Assembly (NCBI RefSeq): GCF_021083645.1
Contig: NZ_JAJNRQ010000001.1
Location: forward strand, 426,347-490,346
Direction of reading: 5' to 3'
Origin: Schaalia sp. lx-260
GTDB lineage: Bacteria; Actinomycetota; Actinomycetes; Actinomycetales; Actinomycetaceae
DNA length: 64,000 nt
Shown here one piece after another: positions 34,866 through 45,008 of the stretch. The translations under genes were made by a program, and so were the position numbers. The notes beneath the pieces are model-generated. The model did no database searches. It saw only the letters and a program-made list of their open reading frames with translations, and was not told the origin of the DNA. The first letter of the stretch is position 1. Each line of letters starts with the position of its first letter.

Positions 34866-34930
34866 TTATAAATCGTGGCCGCTGAGAGCCCTCCATACGT
34901 CAGGAAAGTTTTTCTCGTATGGAGGTTGGC
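34866..34930 (+). promoter_or_regulatory. Recurrent leader element, copy 3
   Basis: TTATAAA at 34866-34872, a 12-base gap, then AGAGCCCTCCA at 34885-34895. The CCTCC part begins a perfect 10-bp hairpin, CCTCCATACG (34890-34899) with CGTATGGAGG (34916-34925), which buries the whole Shine-Dalgarno GGAGG of the next gene. This is the clearest case of ribosome-site masking among the four copies. Confidence 0.65.
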
Positions 34931-35347
34931 ATGGCTGTGGATGCGCTTGTCAGAGAGCAGGTGTTTGCGCTTCGCCGTCGGGGTCACTCGTTTGGTCAGA
35001 TCGCTTTGGAAGTGGGCTTGAGTCGCAACACGGTCAAATCGTTGTGCCGTCGCCAGAGCATCAACACCGAGAACCCGAGTGCTGTGGATGGCGGGGTGGT
35101 GTGTGAACAGTGCGGCCAAGAAATTGAGGCTTGCATGCCGGTGCCTCGTCGCCGGTTTTGCTCTGCTACTTGCCGCCTGGCTTGGTGGCATGCCCACCCC
35201 GAGCACCTTAACCGTCAGGCTATTTATTCCTTCACTTGTGCGCACTGCGGTGAGGGTTTTAGCGCGTACGGGAATAAGGGTCGTAAGTACTGCTGCCATT
35301 CGTGTTATGTCCGTGCCCGGTTTGGCACTAAGGGCGGTCGGTGCTGA
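34931..35347 (+). CDS. HTH plus zinc-ribbon protein upstream of recombinases
   Basis: A 138-residue DNA-binding protein. Residues 1-40 form a helix-turn-helix (VFALRRRGHSFGQIALEVGL, then SRNTVKSLCRR), typical of resolvase/sigma-type HTH. Two Cys-rich zinc motifs follow: CEQCGQEIE with FCSATCRLAWW, and CAHCGEGF with YCCHSCYVRARFG. Proteins of this layout occur just before serine recombinases in mobile elements of gut Firmicutes and actinobacteria, where they may act as control or directionality factors. Its ribosome site lies in a hairpin of the recurring leader. The stop is followed within two bases by the next start. Role inferred from neighbours. Confidence 0.75.
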   Translation: MAVDALVREQVFALRRRGHSFGQIALEVGLSRNTVKSLCRRQSINTENPSAVDGGVVCEQCGQEIEACMPVPRRRFCSATCRLAWWHAHPEHLNRQAIYSFTCAHCGEGFSAYGNKGRKYCCHSCYVRARFGTKGGRC

Positions 35348-35550
35348 TGGGCGGGCAGGACCTAGCCAGTGAGGTGGCCTTGTTGCAGGGGGCGCAGTTC
35401 GTGTCAGCCCTCGTTGCTGGGGGAGTGCTTGATCAGGACCAGGCACGTGTGGTGTTGGAGGGGCTGACCGAGGCGTTTCCTAATGCGGTGGTGGGGCGGT
35501 TGTTTGTGCGCGTTGGAGTGGATAAACCGCAGGTTTTAAGCGTTCATTGA
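35347..35550 (+). CDS. Small protein next to recombinase genes
   Basis: A 67-residue protein (LASEVALLQGAQFVSALVAG; VLDQDQARVVLEGLTEAF) with a short helical pattern similar to SHOCT-type domains but without a firm match. Its start touches the previous stop, so it is co-translated with the HTH/zinc protein. A helper role for recombination is possible but not shown by sequence. Confidence 0.55.
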   Translation: MGGQDLASEVALLQGAQFVSALVAGGVLDQDQARVVLEGLTEAFPNAVVGRLFVRVGVDKPQVLSVH

Positions 35551-35621
35551 AACACCAAGAAGCAAAGAAAACCCTTAGGTGGATGCAGAGAGTTGTGGAT
35601 TGAGGTGACAAGGGGAAGGTT

Positions 35622-36889
35622 ATGGCAGGCAGGGTTGAAGTGATTACCCCGACAAGTGTGGGGGAGAGGTTACGGGTGGCGGCGTATGTGCGGGTTTCAA
35701 CCGAGCATGAACGCCAGCTCTCGTCATTGTCTGCCCAGGTTTCGCATTATCTGCACCTGATTGAGTCCACCCCAGGGTGGGAGTTTGCCGGGATTTTCTC
35801 AGACGAAGGCGCAACTGGTACTAAACGTAGTGGGCGCGTTGGCCTAGCGGACTTAATGGGCCTGGCGCGCTCTGGTGGGGTGGATGTGGTGTTGTGTAAG
35901 TCGATTTCGCGTCTGGCCCGAAACACCACGGACTTACTCGAGGTGGTGCGTGAACTAAAAAGCCTAGGTGTATCAGTGCGCTTCGAGCGCGAGAGTATCG
36001 ATACTGCCAGTGCCCAAGGCGAGGTTCTCTTGACTTTGCTTGCCGCTTTCGCGCAGGCAGAATCCGAGACGAACAGTGCGAATGTGAAGTGGGGGATACG
36101 CAAAAAATACGCTGATGGCACCCCACATTCACGCCACCCCTACGGGTACGCCTACCAGCAAGGCACCCTAGTTGTTATTGAGGAAGAAGCGGTGGTGGTG
36201 CGCCGCCTGTTCAACAACTACCTGGCTGGTATCAGCCCAGAAAAGACCGCCCACATGCTCAATGATGAGGGTGTGCTTCCTAGGTCGGGGCGAAAGTTTC
36301 GGGGCAAGACGATGCGCAAGTGGCTAGAAAATGAGGTGTATGCGGGGCGGGTTGTGTGCCAAAAATACTTCCGCCCCCACCTAGCCATCAGCACGGTTCA
36401 ACGTAATGAGGGGAGCTTGATTCGTGGGTGGTTGATGGTGCCCATGAGCCCATCATCGACCCGGCGCTCTTCGACCAAGTCCAACAGATACTGGCCATGC
36501 GCCGCCAAGTCGGTCGGGCACGCACCCCAAGTGGGGGCAGCATGGCTTTGACCTCGAAAATCACCTGCACAGTGTGCTCGAAACATTTCCACCGTCGCAC
36601 CAAAACCAGAACGGGAACAAGCCACAAGTTCTGGTGGTGCTACAACGCGACCCGCGGCCAGGGCAATCCCTGCCAGGCACCACAAGTACGCGAAGAGACC
36701 CTCAAACACATCTGCCAAGACGCCCTCGGCCTCGATACGTGGGATGAGGAAGCTGTCATTACGGGGATTAACACCATCACAATCAGCCCCGACCGGAGCG
36801 TGTGCGTGGAGTTGGCGGGAGGGAGCATCCGGCGCTACCAGACTGACGGTCACCCAAGTATGGAAGGAGAGGTGAGAAGCGTTGGCTAA
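35622..36889 (+). pseudogene. Large serine recombinase 1, frameshifted
   Basis: A large serine integrase of about 422 residues when joined. The resolvase domain has the catalytic serine in VAAYVRVSTEHERQLSSL near residue 20, IFSDEGATGTKRSGRVGL and CKSISRLARNTTDLLEVVR. The recombinase domain follows with HPYGYAYQQGTLVVIEEEA and MLNDEGVLPRSGRKFRGKTM. Near 36413 a G-run appears one base short, so the first frame ends at 36551 while the true continuation (VVDGAHEPIIDPALFDQVQQ) reads in the next frame to 36889, including the zinc ribbon CTVCSKHF...CYNATRGQGNPC. The ATG at 35622 has GGGGAAGG upstream. It overlaps the next recombinase by 8 bases. Confidence 0.88.
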
Positions 36890-38363
36890 AACGATTACGG
36901 CAATACCCGCCACCAAAACTATCCAAAGTACCCTCGGGCATACGCCGAACGTGGTGCGTCGGGTGGCAGCCTACGCGCGAGTGTCTACGGACATGGAAGA
37001 ACAAGCCCAGTCCTATCGCTCCCAGATCGACTACTACACGAAGTTGATTAATTCGCGTGCTACTTGGCAGTTCGCAGGCATGTACTCCGATGAAGGTATC
37101 AGCGGCACCTCCACAACCAAGCGCGTTGGCTTCCAAAACATGATCCGCGACGCCCTAGAGGGAAAAATTGACTTAATTATCACCAAGAGCGTTTCACGCT
37201 TCGCTCGTAACACTGTTGATTCGCTGACCACCGTCAGACGTCTTAAAGACGCCGGGGTAGAGGTGTGGTTTGAGAAAGAAAACATTTTCACCTTCGATTC
37301 CAAAGGTGAACTGCTCATCACCATCATGTCCTCCCTGGCCCAGGAAGAATCAAGAAGCATTAGCGAGAAGGTGACCTGGGGGCACAGGAAACGCTTCGCA
37401 GACGGAAAAGTTCTCGTCCCTTACTCATCCCTACTTGGCTACAAGAAAGGTGAAGACGGAAACCTCGAGGTCGATGTTGAACAAGCTAAGGTGGTGCGAC
37501 GTATCTACGCCCAGTTCCTCTCCGGTGCCTCACCAGCCCAAATCGCCCGCGACCTCACTAGGGATAAAATCCCCACGCCTAGGGGTAAGCAAATCTGGCG
37601 CACCCACACAATCCGCTCGATCCTTACCAACGAGAAATACAAAGGCGATGCGCTACTGCAAAAGACCTACACCGCTGACTTCCTGACCAAAACCATCAAA
37701 CCCAACAACGGCCAGGTCGCCCAGTACTACGTGCACGGCAACCATGAGGCCATCATTGCCCCTGACGTGTGGGAATTAGTCCAAGCAAAACTTGCCTACC
37801 ACGCCAAAGACGCCACCTCATACAAGCACCCGTTTTGCGGGCGAGTGATCTGCGGACACTGCGGTAGCGCCTACGGGCGCAAGGTGTGGCATTCGGGAAC
37901 CAAATACCAAAAACACATCTGGCGCTGCTGCGCCAAGTACGAGAAAAACACCCGCTGCAACACCCCACATGTATCCGAAGAAGACATCCAAGAAGCCTTC
38001 AACCAAGCAGTAACCAGCCGCTACGCCGCTACCAAAGGTGTACAGAGCACACTGGGCTTGATCGAAACGAAAGTGCTGGCTATTGATGAGCTAAAAACCC
38101 GCCAGCAGAACATCACCGCCAACCTCGAGCAAGTTCAGTCACGCCTTAGTCAGCTGATCACTCTGGCTACCCACCACGCCATCAGCGCCGGCGAATACGA
38201 CCAGCAATACCAGCAACTCGAAACTGAGAGGGCAGAGCAAGAACAGCGCTACCAAGAACTGAGTGCAAAGATTGCCTGGGCGGAGGAGAAAATCGCTGCC
38301 GCCAAAAACATCGCCCGCTACCTAGAAAATCAAGGCACCCTCCAATACTCAGAGGCCGCTTAG
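36882..38363 (+). CDS. Large serine recombinase 2 (C-terminus cut by a nonsense change)
   Basis: A 493-residue serine recombinase. The catalytic serine lies in VAAYARVSTDMEEQAQSYRS near residue 32, with MYSDEGISGTSTTKRVGF and TKSVSRFARNTVDSLTTVR. The recombinase domain has YSSLLGYKKGEDGNLEVDVE and ILTNEKYKGDALLQKTY. The zinc ribbon reads CGRVICGHCGSAYGRK...WRCCAKYEKNTRC, then a coiled coil spans about 395-480. The frame ends at TAG (38361-38363), but the same frame continues with a recognisable recombinase tail, so the stop probably replaced a Trp codon. Two adjacent serine recombinases of this type often work as a pair on one element; they likely move the prophage. Confidence 0.9.
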   Translation: MAKTITAIPATKTIQSTLGHTPNVVRRVAAYARVSTDMEEQAQSYRSQIDYYTKLINSRATWQFAGMYSDEGISGTSTTKRVGFQNMIRDALEGKIDLIITKSVSRFARNTVDSLTTVRRLKDAGVEVWFEKENIFTFDSKGELLITIMSSLAQEESRSISEKVTWGHRKRFADGKVLVPYSSLLGYKKGEDGNLEVDVEQAKVVRRIYAQFLSGASPAQIARDLTRDKIPTPRGKQIWRTHTIRSILTNEKYKGDALLQKTYTADFLTKTIKPNNGQVAQYYVHGNHEAIIAPDVWELVQAKLAYHAKDATSYKHPFCGRVICGHCGSAYGRKVWHSGTKYQKHIWRCCAKYEKNTRCNTPHVSEEDIQEAFNQAVTSRYAATKGVQSTLGLIETKVLAIDELKTRQQNITANLEQVQSRLSQLITLATHHAISAGEYDQQYQQLETERAEQEQRYQELSAKIAWAEEKIAAAKNIARYLENQGTLQYSEAA

Positions 38364-38434
38364 CTCACCCTCGTCGAGCACGCCACCATCCACGCTGACG
38401 GCATCATCATCACTTTCAAGGACGAAAACTAAGT
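38364..38434 (+). pseudogene. Lost C-terminal tail of serine recombinase 2
   Basis: In frame with the preceding gene, the bases read LTLVEHATIHADGIIITFKD after the TAG, then meet a second stop at TAA (38432-38434) and continue VEL. Recombinases of this family end in WxxLVEHxxIxxDGxxxFxFKDGTExEL, so about 27 residues have been removed by nonsense changes. The loss may or may not affect activity. Confidence 0.65.
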
Positions 38435-38782
38435 CGAGCTCGACAGCACACGGCCGTCAACATTTGCCCCAAACTAACCTCACCTCGTAGCGGTGAGGTG
38501 GAATGACCTGTGCTGCGACGCTGCACCCAACTGCACCCACCTTCGGGAAAATGCGCCCAGCAGGCCCCTTGTATCATTCGCTGGCACTAAAAAACCACTA
38601 GGACGCTCATTTTGATACAAGGTGAGCGTCCTTTTTGGCCAATAGGCCAACTCCGTGATCGGCATTTGAGAAAACGAAGACCGGCCCTGGACTCCCACCT
38701 CGGTGGGTAGCGGAACCGGTCATGTTGACATTAAGACTAGGTCATAGCTCAGGGGCAGGCAACCTCAACTTTCGGGGTGTGG
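38435..38782. other. Gene-free stretch between recombinases and second remnant
   Basis: No coding frame is credible here. The stretch contains the tandem repeat CTGCACCCA-A-CTGCACCCA (38520-38538), a hairpin CCCACC/GGTGGG near 38694, and the strong structured element at 38567-38637. An attachment site of the serine recombinases would be expected about here, but the core cannot be identified without the other end. Confidence 0.5.
38567..38637 (+). terminator. Terminator whose loop pairs with an upstream segment
   Basis: GGACGCTCA (38601-38609) pairs with TGAGCGTCC (38623-38631), followed by TTTTT, a textbook terminator. Its 13-base loop contains TGATACAAGG (38613-38622), which is the perfect complement of CCTTGTATCA at 38567-38576. 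The upstream segment could pair with the loop as a pseudoknot or prevent the terminator stem. The arrangement is seen directly; function is inferred. Confidence 0.65.
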
Positions 38783-38872
38783 TTATAAATCTGGCGTGCT
38801 CGAAGCCCTCCTGCTAGGAAGCCATAACTTTCCGTGTTGTTCATCTGTCGGCTTCCTAGGAAGGAGCCGATC
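38783..38872 (+). promoter_or_regulatory. Recurrent leader element, copy 4 (in the remnant)
   Basis: TTATAAA at 38783-38789, a 12-base gap and GAAGCCCTCCT at 38802-38812. CTAGGAAGCC (38814-38823) pairs perfectly with GGCTTCCTAG (38850-38859), and that right arm can instead pair with the Shine-Dalgarno region AGGAAGGAGCC just after it. Two exclusive states are thus possible, as in copy 1. The leader is intact although the gene below it is a wreck. Confidence 0.6.
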
Positions 38873-39094
38873 ATGGCTGCTAATACTCTCCAGACATTCG
38901 CGAATGATGCATTCGGGACGATCCGCACCGTCGAGCAGGAGGGCACGATTCTGCGCCGTAACAAGCCCGATAGCAAGGGACGCCACCCGTGGAAAGCCGA
39001 AGCCGCCGAAGGGGCTTCCAAAGTCACATCCAAAACGATCACCGACTGATATAAGGCCGTCTACGAGCCTGCCGCACCGTCCGTATCAAGCTAA
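38873..39094 (+). pseudogene. Fused remnant: antirepressor start joined to tail tube end
   Basis: The first ~22 residues (MAANTLQTFANDAFGTIRTV) match the start of the antirepressor at 1811. The sequence then changes within one frame to TILRRNKPDSKGRHPWKAEA, which matches the C-terminal part of the tail tube protein at 24534. A TGA replaces the Trp of the DWYK motif, giving a stop near 39047, after which YKAVYEPAAPSVSS runs to TAA at 39092. This is a deletion scar of a second prophage related to, but distinct from, the one in this window. Confidence 0.75.
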
Positions 39095-39106
39095 GGAGAA
39101 CCAAAC

Positions 39107-39527
39107 ATGACAACGAAAAATGTGGCTTCTGATGCGGTAGTGGTTATTGGCGGACGCTCCGATGAACTGATATTGACCATGCGTGCCACGAGAGAATATG
39201 CAAACCCTGCTGGCCTTTGGCATCAGCCTGGAGGGCGCGAAGAAGCACCTGATGCATATTGGTGACATCTCCCAAGGTGATGCGCAGAAGATGGAGTCAC
39301 TGACCTTGGCGTTCGCCCAGATGTCCTCGACAGGCAAGCTGACCGGCCAAGACCTGATGCAGATGATCAACGCCGGTTTCAACCCGCTGGAGGAGATCTC
39401 CCGTAAGACCGGTAAATCCATCGGCGAGCTGAAAGAGGAGATGGCTAAGGGCACGATCAGCGCCGAGATGGTCACCGGGCCCAACGCGGAACTCCGCGAC
39501 AAGATCCGCGCTCTCCAGAACCAATAA
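39107..39527 (+). pseudogene. Fused remnant: tail chaperone start joined to tape-measure piece
   Basis: From 39107 the frame reads MTTKNVASDAVVVIGGRSDE, LILTMRATREYA, matching the opening of gpG-type chaperones. Near 39200 it passes, with a change of frame, into FGISLEGAKKHLMHIGDISQ and GFNPLEEISRKTGKSIGELK, a close relative of residues ~255-345 of the tape measure at 26613. It ends GPNAELRDKIRALQNQ, which is from neither gene. The order tail tube, gpG, tape measure is the same as in the intact prophage, so this is one stretch with internal deletions. Confidence 0.75.
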
Positions 39528-39539
39528 GAAGTCGTCACC

Positions 39540-39725
39540 GTGCATACCGTCATCGCGTTCGATGCTGACGAAGAGTCCTTCTTCGCCTATATCACGAGGC
39601 TGTCCGCTGACGAACGCCCCGCATTCGGGATCCCTGTTTATCGGCTGCTCACGTTCCGCATGAAGCGTCAAGGCAAGGGTGGCAGTGACGGGCAACTTGA
39701 GTTCAGCTTTGACGAGTTTGATTGA
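39540..39725 (+). CDS. Small hypothetical protein before the restriction-type cassette
   Basis: A 61-residue frame from a GTG (MHTVIAFDADEESFFAYITR ... DGQLEFSFDEFD). No known domain. It follows the phage remnant by 12 bases and lacks a clear ribosome site. It could be the end of a longer lost gene or a small gene of the cassette. The acidic, aromatic C-terminus looks like real protein rather than chance translation. Confidence 0.4.
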   Translation: MHTVIAFDADEESFFAYITRLSADERPAFGIPVYRLLTFRMKRQGKGGSDGQLEFSFDEFD

Positions 39726-39812
39726 GCAAACCGCATGATTGTGGGGCACGCACGGCCCCGCCTCACCCCTCCGAGAGCCCAAAGAACCGATAATGGAAGA
39801 CAGGGTGTCTCC

Positions 39813-39864
39813 TCGCGGCTGTTTCGAGCATCGAGCTGAGACAACCACGGCAGCCGCGATGCTC
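39813..39864 (+). promoter_or_regulatory. Competing inverted repeats upstream of methyltransferase genes
   Basis: TCGCGGCTG (39813-39821) pairs with CAGCCGCGA (39851-39859). GAGCATCG (39826-39833) pairs with CGATGCTC (39857-39864). The two right arms share three bases, so the stems compete or form a pseudoknot. They lie 27 bases before the start of the first cassette gene, in a leader position suited to control of its expression. Confidence 0.55.
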
Positions 39865-39890
39865 CACGCTGGAGCAGGCCAGGAGGAGAT

Positions 39891-40541
39891 GTGAGCGAGC
39901 AGGTGCAACTAGTTAAGTCGAAGCAGCGCGTGGCCGATCATGGCGAGGTATTCACCCCGGAATGGATGGTCAACGACATGCTCGACCTGGTCAAAGATGA
40001 GTCGGAGCGTATCGATGCCCGCGTCTTGGAGCCGGCTTGCGGTGAGGGCGCTTTCCTTCAGGAGATCTTGCGCCGCAAGCTCTCGACTGTTCAAACCCGC
40101 TACGGCAAGAACGACTTTGAGTGCCGCCACTACGCGCTCTTGGCTCTCATGAGCACCTATGGCATTGAGCTGCTTGCTGACAATGCCAAGATCTGTCGCG
40201 CCAACCTTCTCGCTATCTTCACGGACTTCATCGGTGAGGATCCTGACGGCACGTGGGTGGCGGCGGCTCGCGCAGTCCTGGAAATCAACATCGTGCAGGC
40301 CGATGCTTTGACCATGACGGTCCCCAGCGGGGAGCCTTTGACCTTCGCCGAGTGGGGTTACCTTGGGGCGGGCAAGTTTCAACGGAGAGACTTCCAGTAT
40401 CAGAACCTGACAAAACGTGCGGCTTTTGGGGAGGACACCTTGTTTGGTTCCATGGACATGGCTGAAATCTTCACCCCCGATACCTCTTTCCCTCCAATGA
40501 CTGTGGCCGAAGTTGCCGCTAGAGGAGCGCAGCAAGCATGA
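39891..40541 (+). CDS. Methyltransferase-like protein lacking the NPPY motif
   Basis: A 216-residue protein with the N-terminal half of an adenine-type DNA methyltransferase. GEVFTPEWMVNDMLDLV and the SAM-binding motif I, VLEPACGEGAFLQEILRRK, are clear near residues 18-65, and YGIELLADNAKICRANL and NIVQADALTM fit motifs II and III. The catalytic NPPY/DPPY motif is absent; after motif III the protein ends with a region rich in Phe and Ala. AGGAGGAG lies before the GTG. The stop overlaps the next start (ATGA). Because the neighbour has NPPY but a degenerate first motif, the two may work together as one enzyme. Confidence 0.75.
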   Translation: MSEQVQLVKSKQRVADHGEVFTPEWMVNDMLDLVKDESERIDARVLEPACGEGAFLQEILRRKLSTVQTRYGKNDFECRHYALLALMSTYGIELLADNAKICRANLLAIFTDFIGEDPDGTWVAAARAVLEINIVQADALTMTVPSGEPLTFAEWGYLGAGKFQRRDFQYQNLTKRAAFGEDTLFGSMDMAEIFTPDTSFPPMTVAEVAARGAQQA

Positions 40542-42171
40542 GCGTGTCGAACCTCCTGTTGAACAAGCACAACCCTGATGTGCTCACCTGCATCGCGAAC
40601 CTCTCGAACGATGAAGTGTTCACGCCTCCAGAGATGGCTGCAGCGATGCTTGACCTCGTCACCGAAGCATGGGCACGTGACCATGACGGGGAGAACCTGT
40701 GGGCGAACCCGAACGTCCGGGTATTAGATCCGTTCGTCAAAACCGGGGTATTTCTACGGGAGGCGACCCGCCGTTTCAACGAAGGCCTCATTACCGTTAT
40801 TCCTGATGCTCAGGAGCGGGTCAACCACATCCTCACCAAGCAGATTTACGGGATTGCTATCACTGAGCTCACTGCCCTCATGTCCCGCCGCAGTGTGTAC
40901 TGCTCGAAGTACGCTAACAGTGAGCACTCCATCTGTACCGCCTTCGACACACCAGACGGTAATATCTGGTTTGAACGCACCGAGCACACCTGGGATGACA
41001 AAACCGGCACACGCGAAAGCCGTGTTGACCCACTCTCCAGCGAGGAAATCTTTATCCGCACTGGCCGACGCTGCTCCTACTGCGGGGCAGGCGAGAACGA
41101 CTACGGGCGCGGCGAAGACCTTGAGACCCACGCCTACGCCTTCATCCACACAAACAACATTAGGCAACGCATTAACGAAATCTTTGGAGCAGACATGCAC
41201 TTTGACCTGGTGATCGGAAACCCGCCGTATCAGTTGAATGCAAATGGTGGCAATCGAGATATTCCAATCTATCAATATTTTGTGCAGCAAGCGAAGCAGC
41301 TGGATTCTAGATATCTAGCCATGATTATCCCTTCGCGTTGGATGAGCACCGGACTGGGTTTGTCTGAATTTCGGAAAGAAATGTTGTCGGACAAGAATAT
41401 TCGCGCTCTTGTGGATTACCCATCATCGGCCGAGGTATTTCCTGGTGTTGAGGTGCGGGGGGGGGTAAGCTATTTTTTGCGAACTTCAACGCCGAATGAC
41501 TCATGTAGTGTAACAACTGTCACTGCCGGGTTAGTGGACGGGCCACATGAACGTGACCTGAGTGAATTTGATGTATTTGTGCGGCATTATAAGGCTTTAA
41601 GTATTCTTAGAAAAGTTCTTACAGCGTCTGAGGAATCGATCCAAAATATTTTATCGGTGGACAAAGAATTTGGTTGGACTTCAAATTTCAAAGGCTTGTC
41701 AAAGACTCGAACTCATACTTCTGTCCCAGTCTACTGTATTCAAGAACGAATGCGACAGATCAAGTACATCGATCGGGCGGAGGTTTGCAAGAGTGAGCAT
41801 CTACTCTCTTATTGGAAAGTCCTGATACCGGAGGCGGCGTCCGATGGTGGACAGAGACTACCGGACATCGTCTTAGGAAAGCCATGGATCGCGCCGTCAG
41901 GATCTGCATGCACTCAGTCTTTCCTCTTTTTCTACGTGGACACCGAAGCGGAGGCGCGATCCATCGAAAGTTACTACCGCACGCGATTCTTCAGATTTCT
42001 CGTTTCATTGCGAAAAACGACACAGCACGCACCACGTGCAACATATACCTGGGTTCCAATGCAAACCTGGGACCACGAGTGGACCGATGAGGAGTTGTAC
42101 GCCAAGTACGGGATCACCGATGAGGAGATCGCGTTCATTGAGTCGATCGTGCGCCCGATGGAGGATGAGTG

Positions 42172-42172
<1 letters not shown>
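40538..42172 (+). CDS. Eco57I-like DNA methyltransferase/specificity protein
   Basis: A 544-residue protein related to the Eco57I-type methyltransferases. It begins with NDEVFTPPEMAAAMLDLV and the motif I region VRVLDPFVKTGVFLREA, where Pro-Phe-Val-Lys-Thr-Gly replaces the usual glycine-rich loop. A zinc-type pair CSYCGAGEND lies near residue 178. The catalytic motif is DLVIGNPPYQLNANGGNRD near residue 224. After it, from about 41220 to 42010, the DNA turns visibly AT-rich and codes for a likely target recognition region; the last 50 residues return to the GC-rich style. It is coupled by 4-base overlaps to the genes on either side. Confidence 0.83.
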
Positions 42173-44746
<2,574 letters not shown>

Positions 44747-44760
<14 letters not shown>

Positions 44761-44852
44761 CGAGTGGGCGGTTGGTCATCCCTTGTACCGAGTGCTTCAT
44801 GATGAGCCGAATGCGGAGATGAGCTCCTTCGTATTCCGTGAAACATTGATGG
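44747..44852 (+). pseudogene. Portal gene fragment of a second prophage
   Basis: In one frame these bases read TGGNEWAVGHPLYRVLHDEP, NAEMSSFVFRETLM. This matches residues ~75-112 of the portal protein at 19529, with closely similar DNA over about 100 bases. It overlaps the end of the GIY-YIG/helicase gene. Together with the remnants at 38873-39527 it brackets the restriction-type cassette. Confidence 0.75.
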
Positions 44853-44856
44853 GGTC

Positions 44857-44969
44857 AGCGGACTTTTTGTTGAAATAATGGTGGGCAGAATCTTTTATTC
44901 GTGGCGCTTAGATGCTGCACCATATTTCGTGAGCTACTTCCTAGAGTAAGGGTGAAATAGCAGTCCGCT
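44857..44969. repeat. Inverted repeat marking the edge of the island
   Basis: AGCGGACT at 44857-44864 and AGTCCGCT at 44962-44969 form an 8-bp inverted repeat around about 97 AT-rich bases with no gene. It could be the scar of a short insertion element. It lies exactly at the border between prophage scraps and chromosomal genes. The 40 bases after it up to the kinase gene hold nothing recognisable. Confidence 0.4.
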
Positions 44970-45008
44970 AGTTTTAATGGGCTAGCATGAACACCCAGAA
45001 TACGGCCC

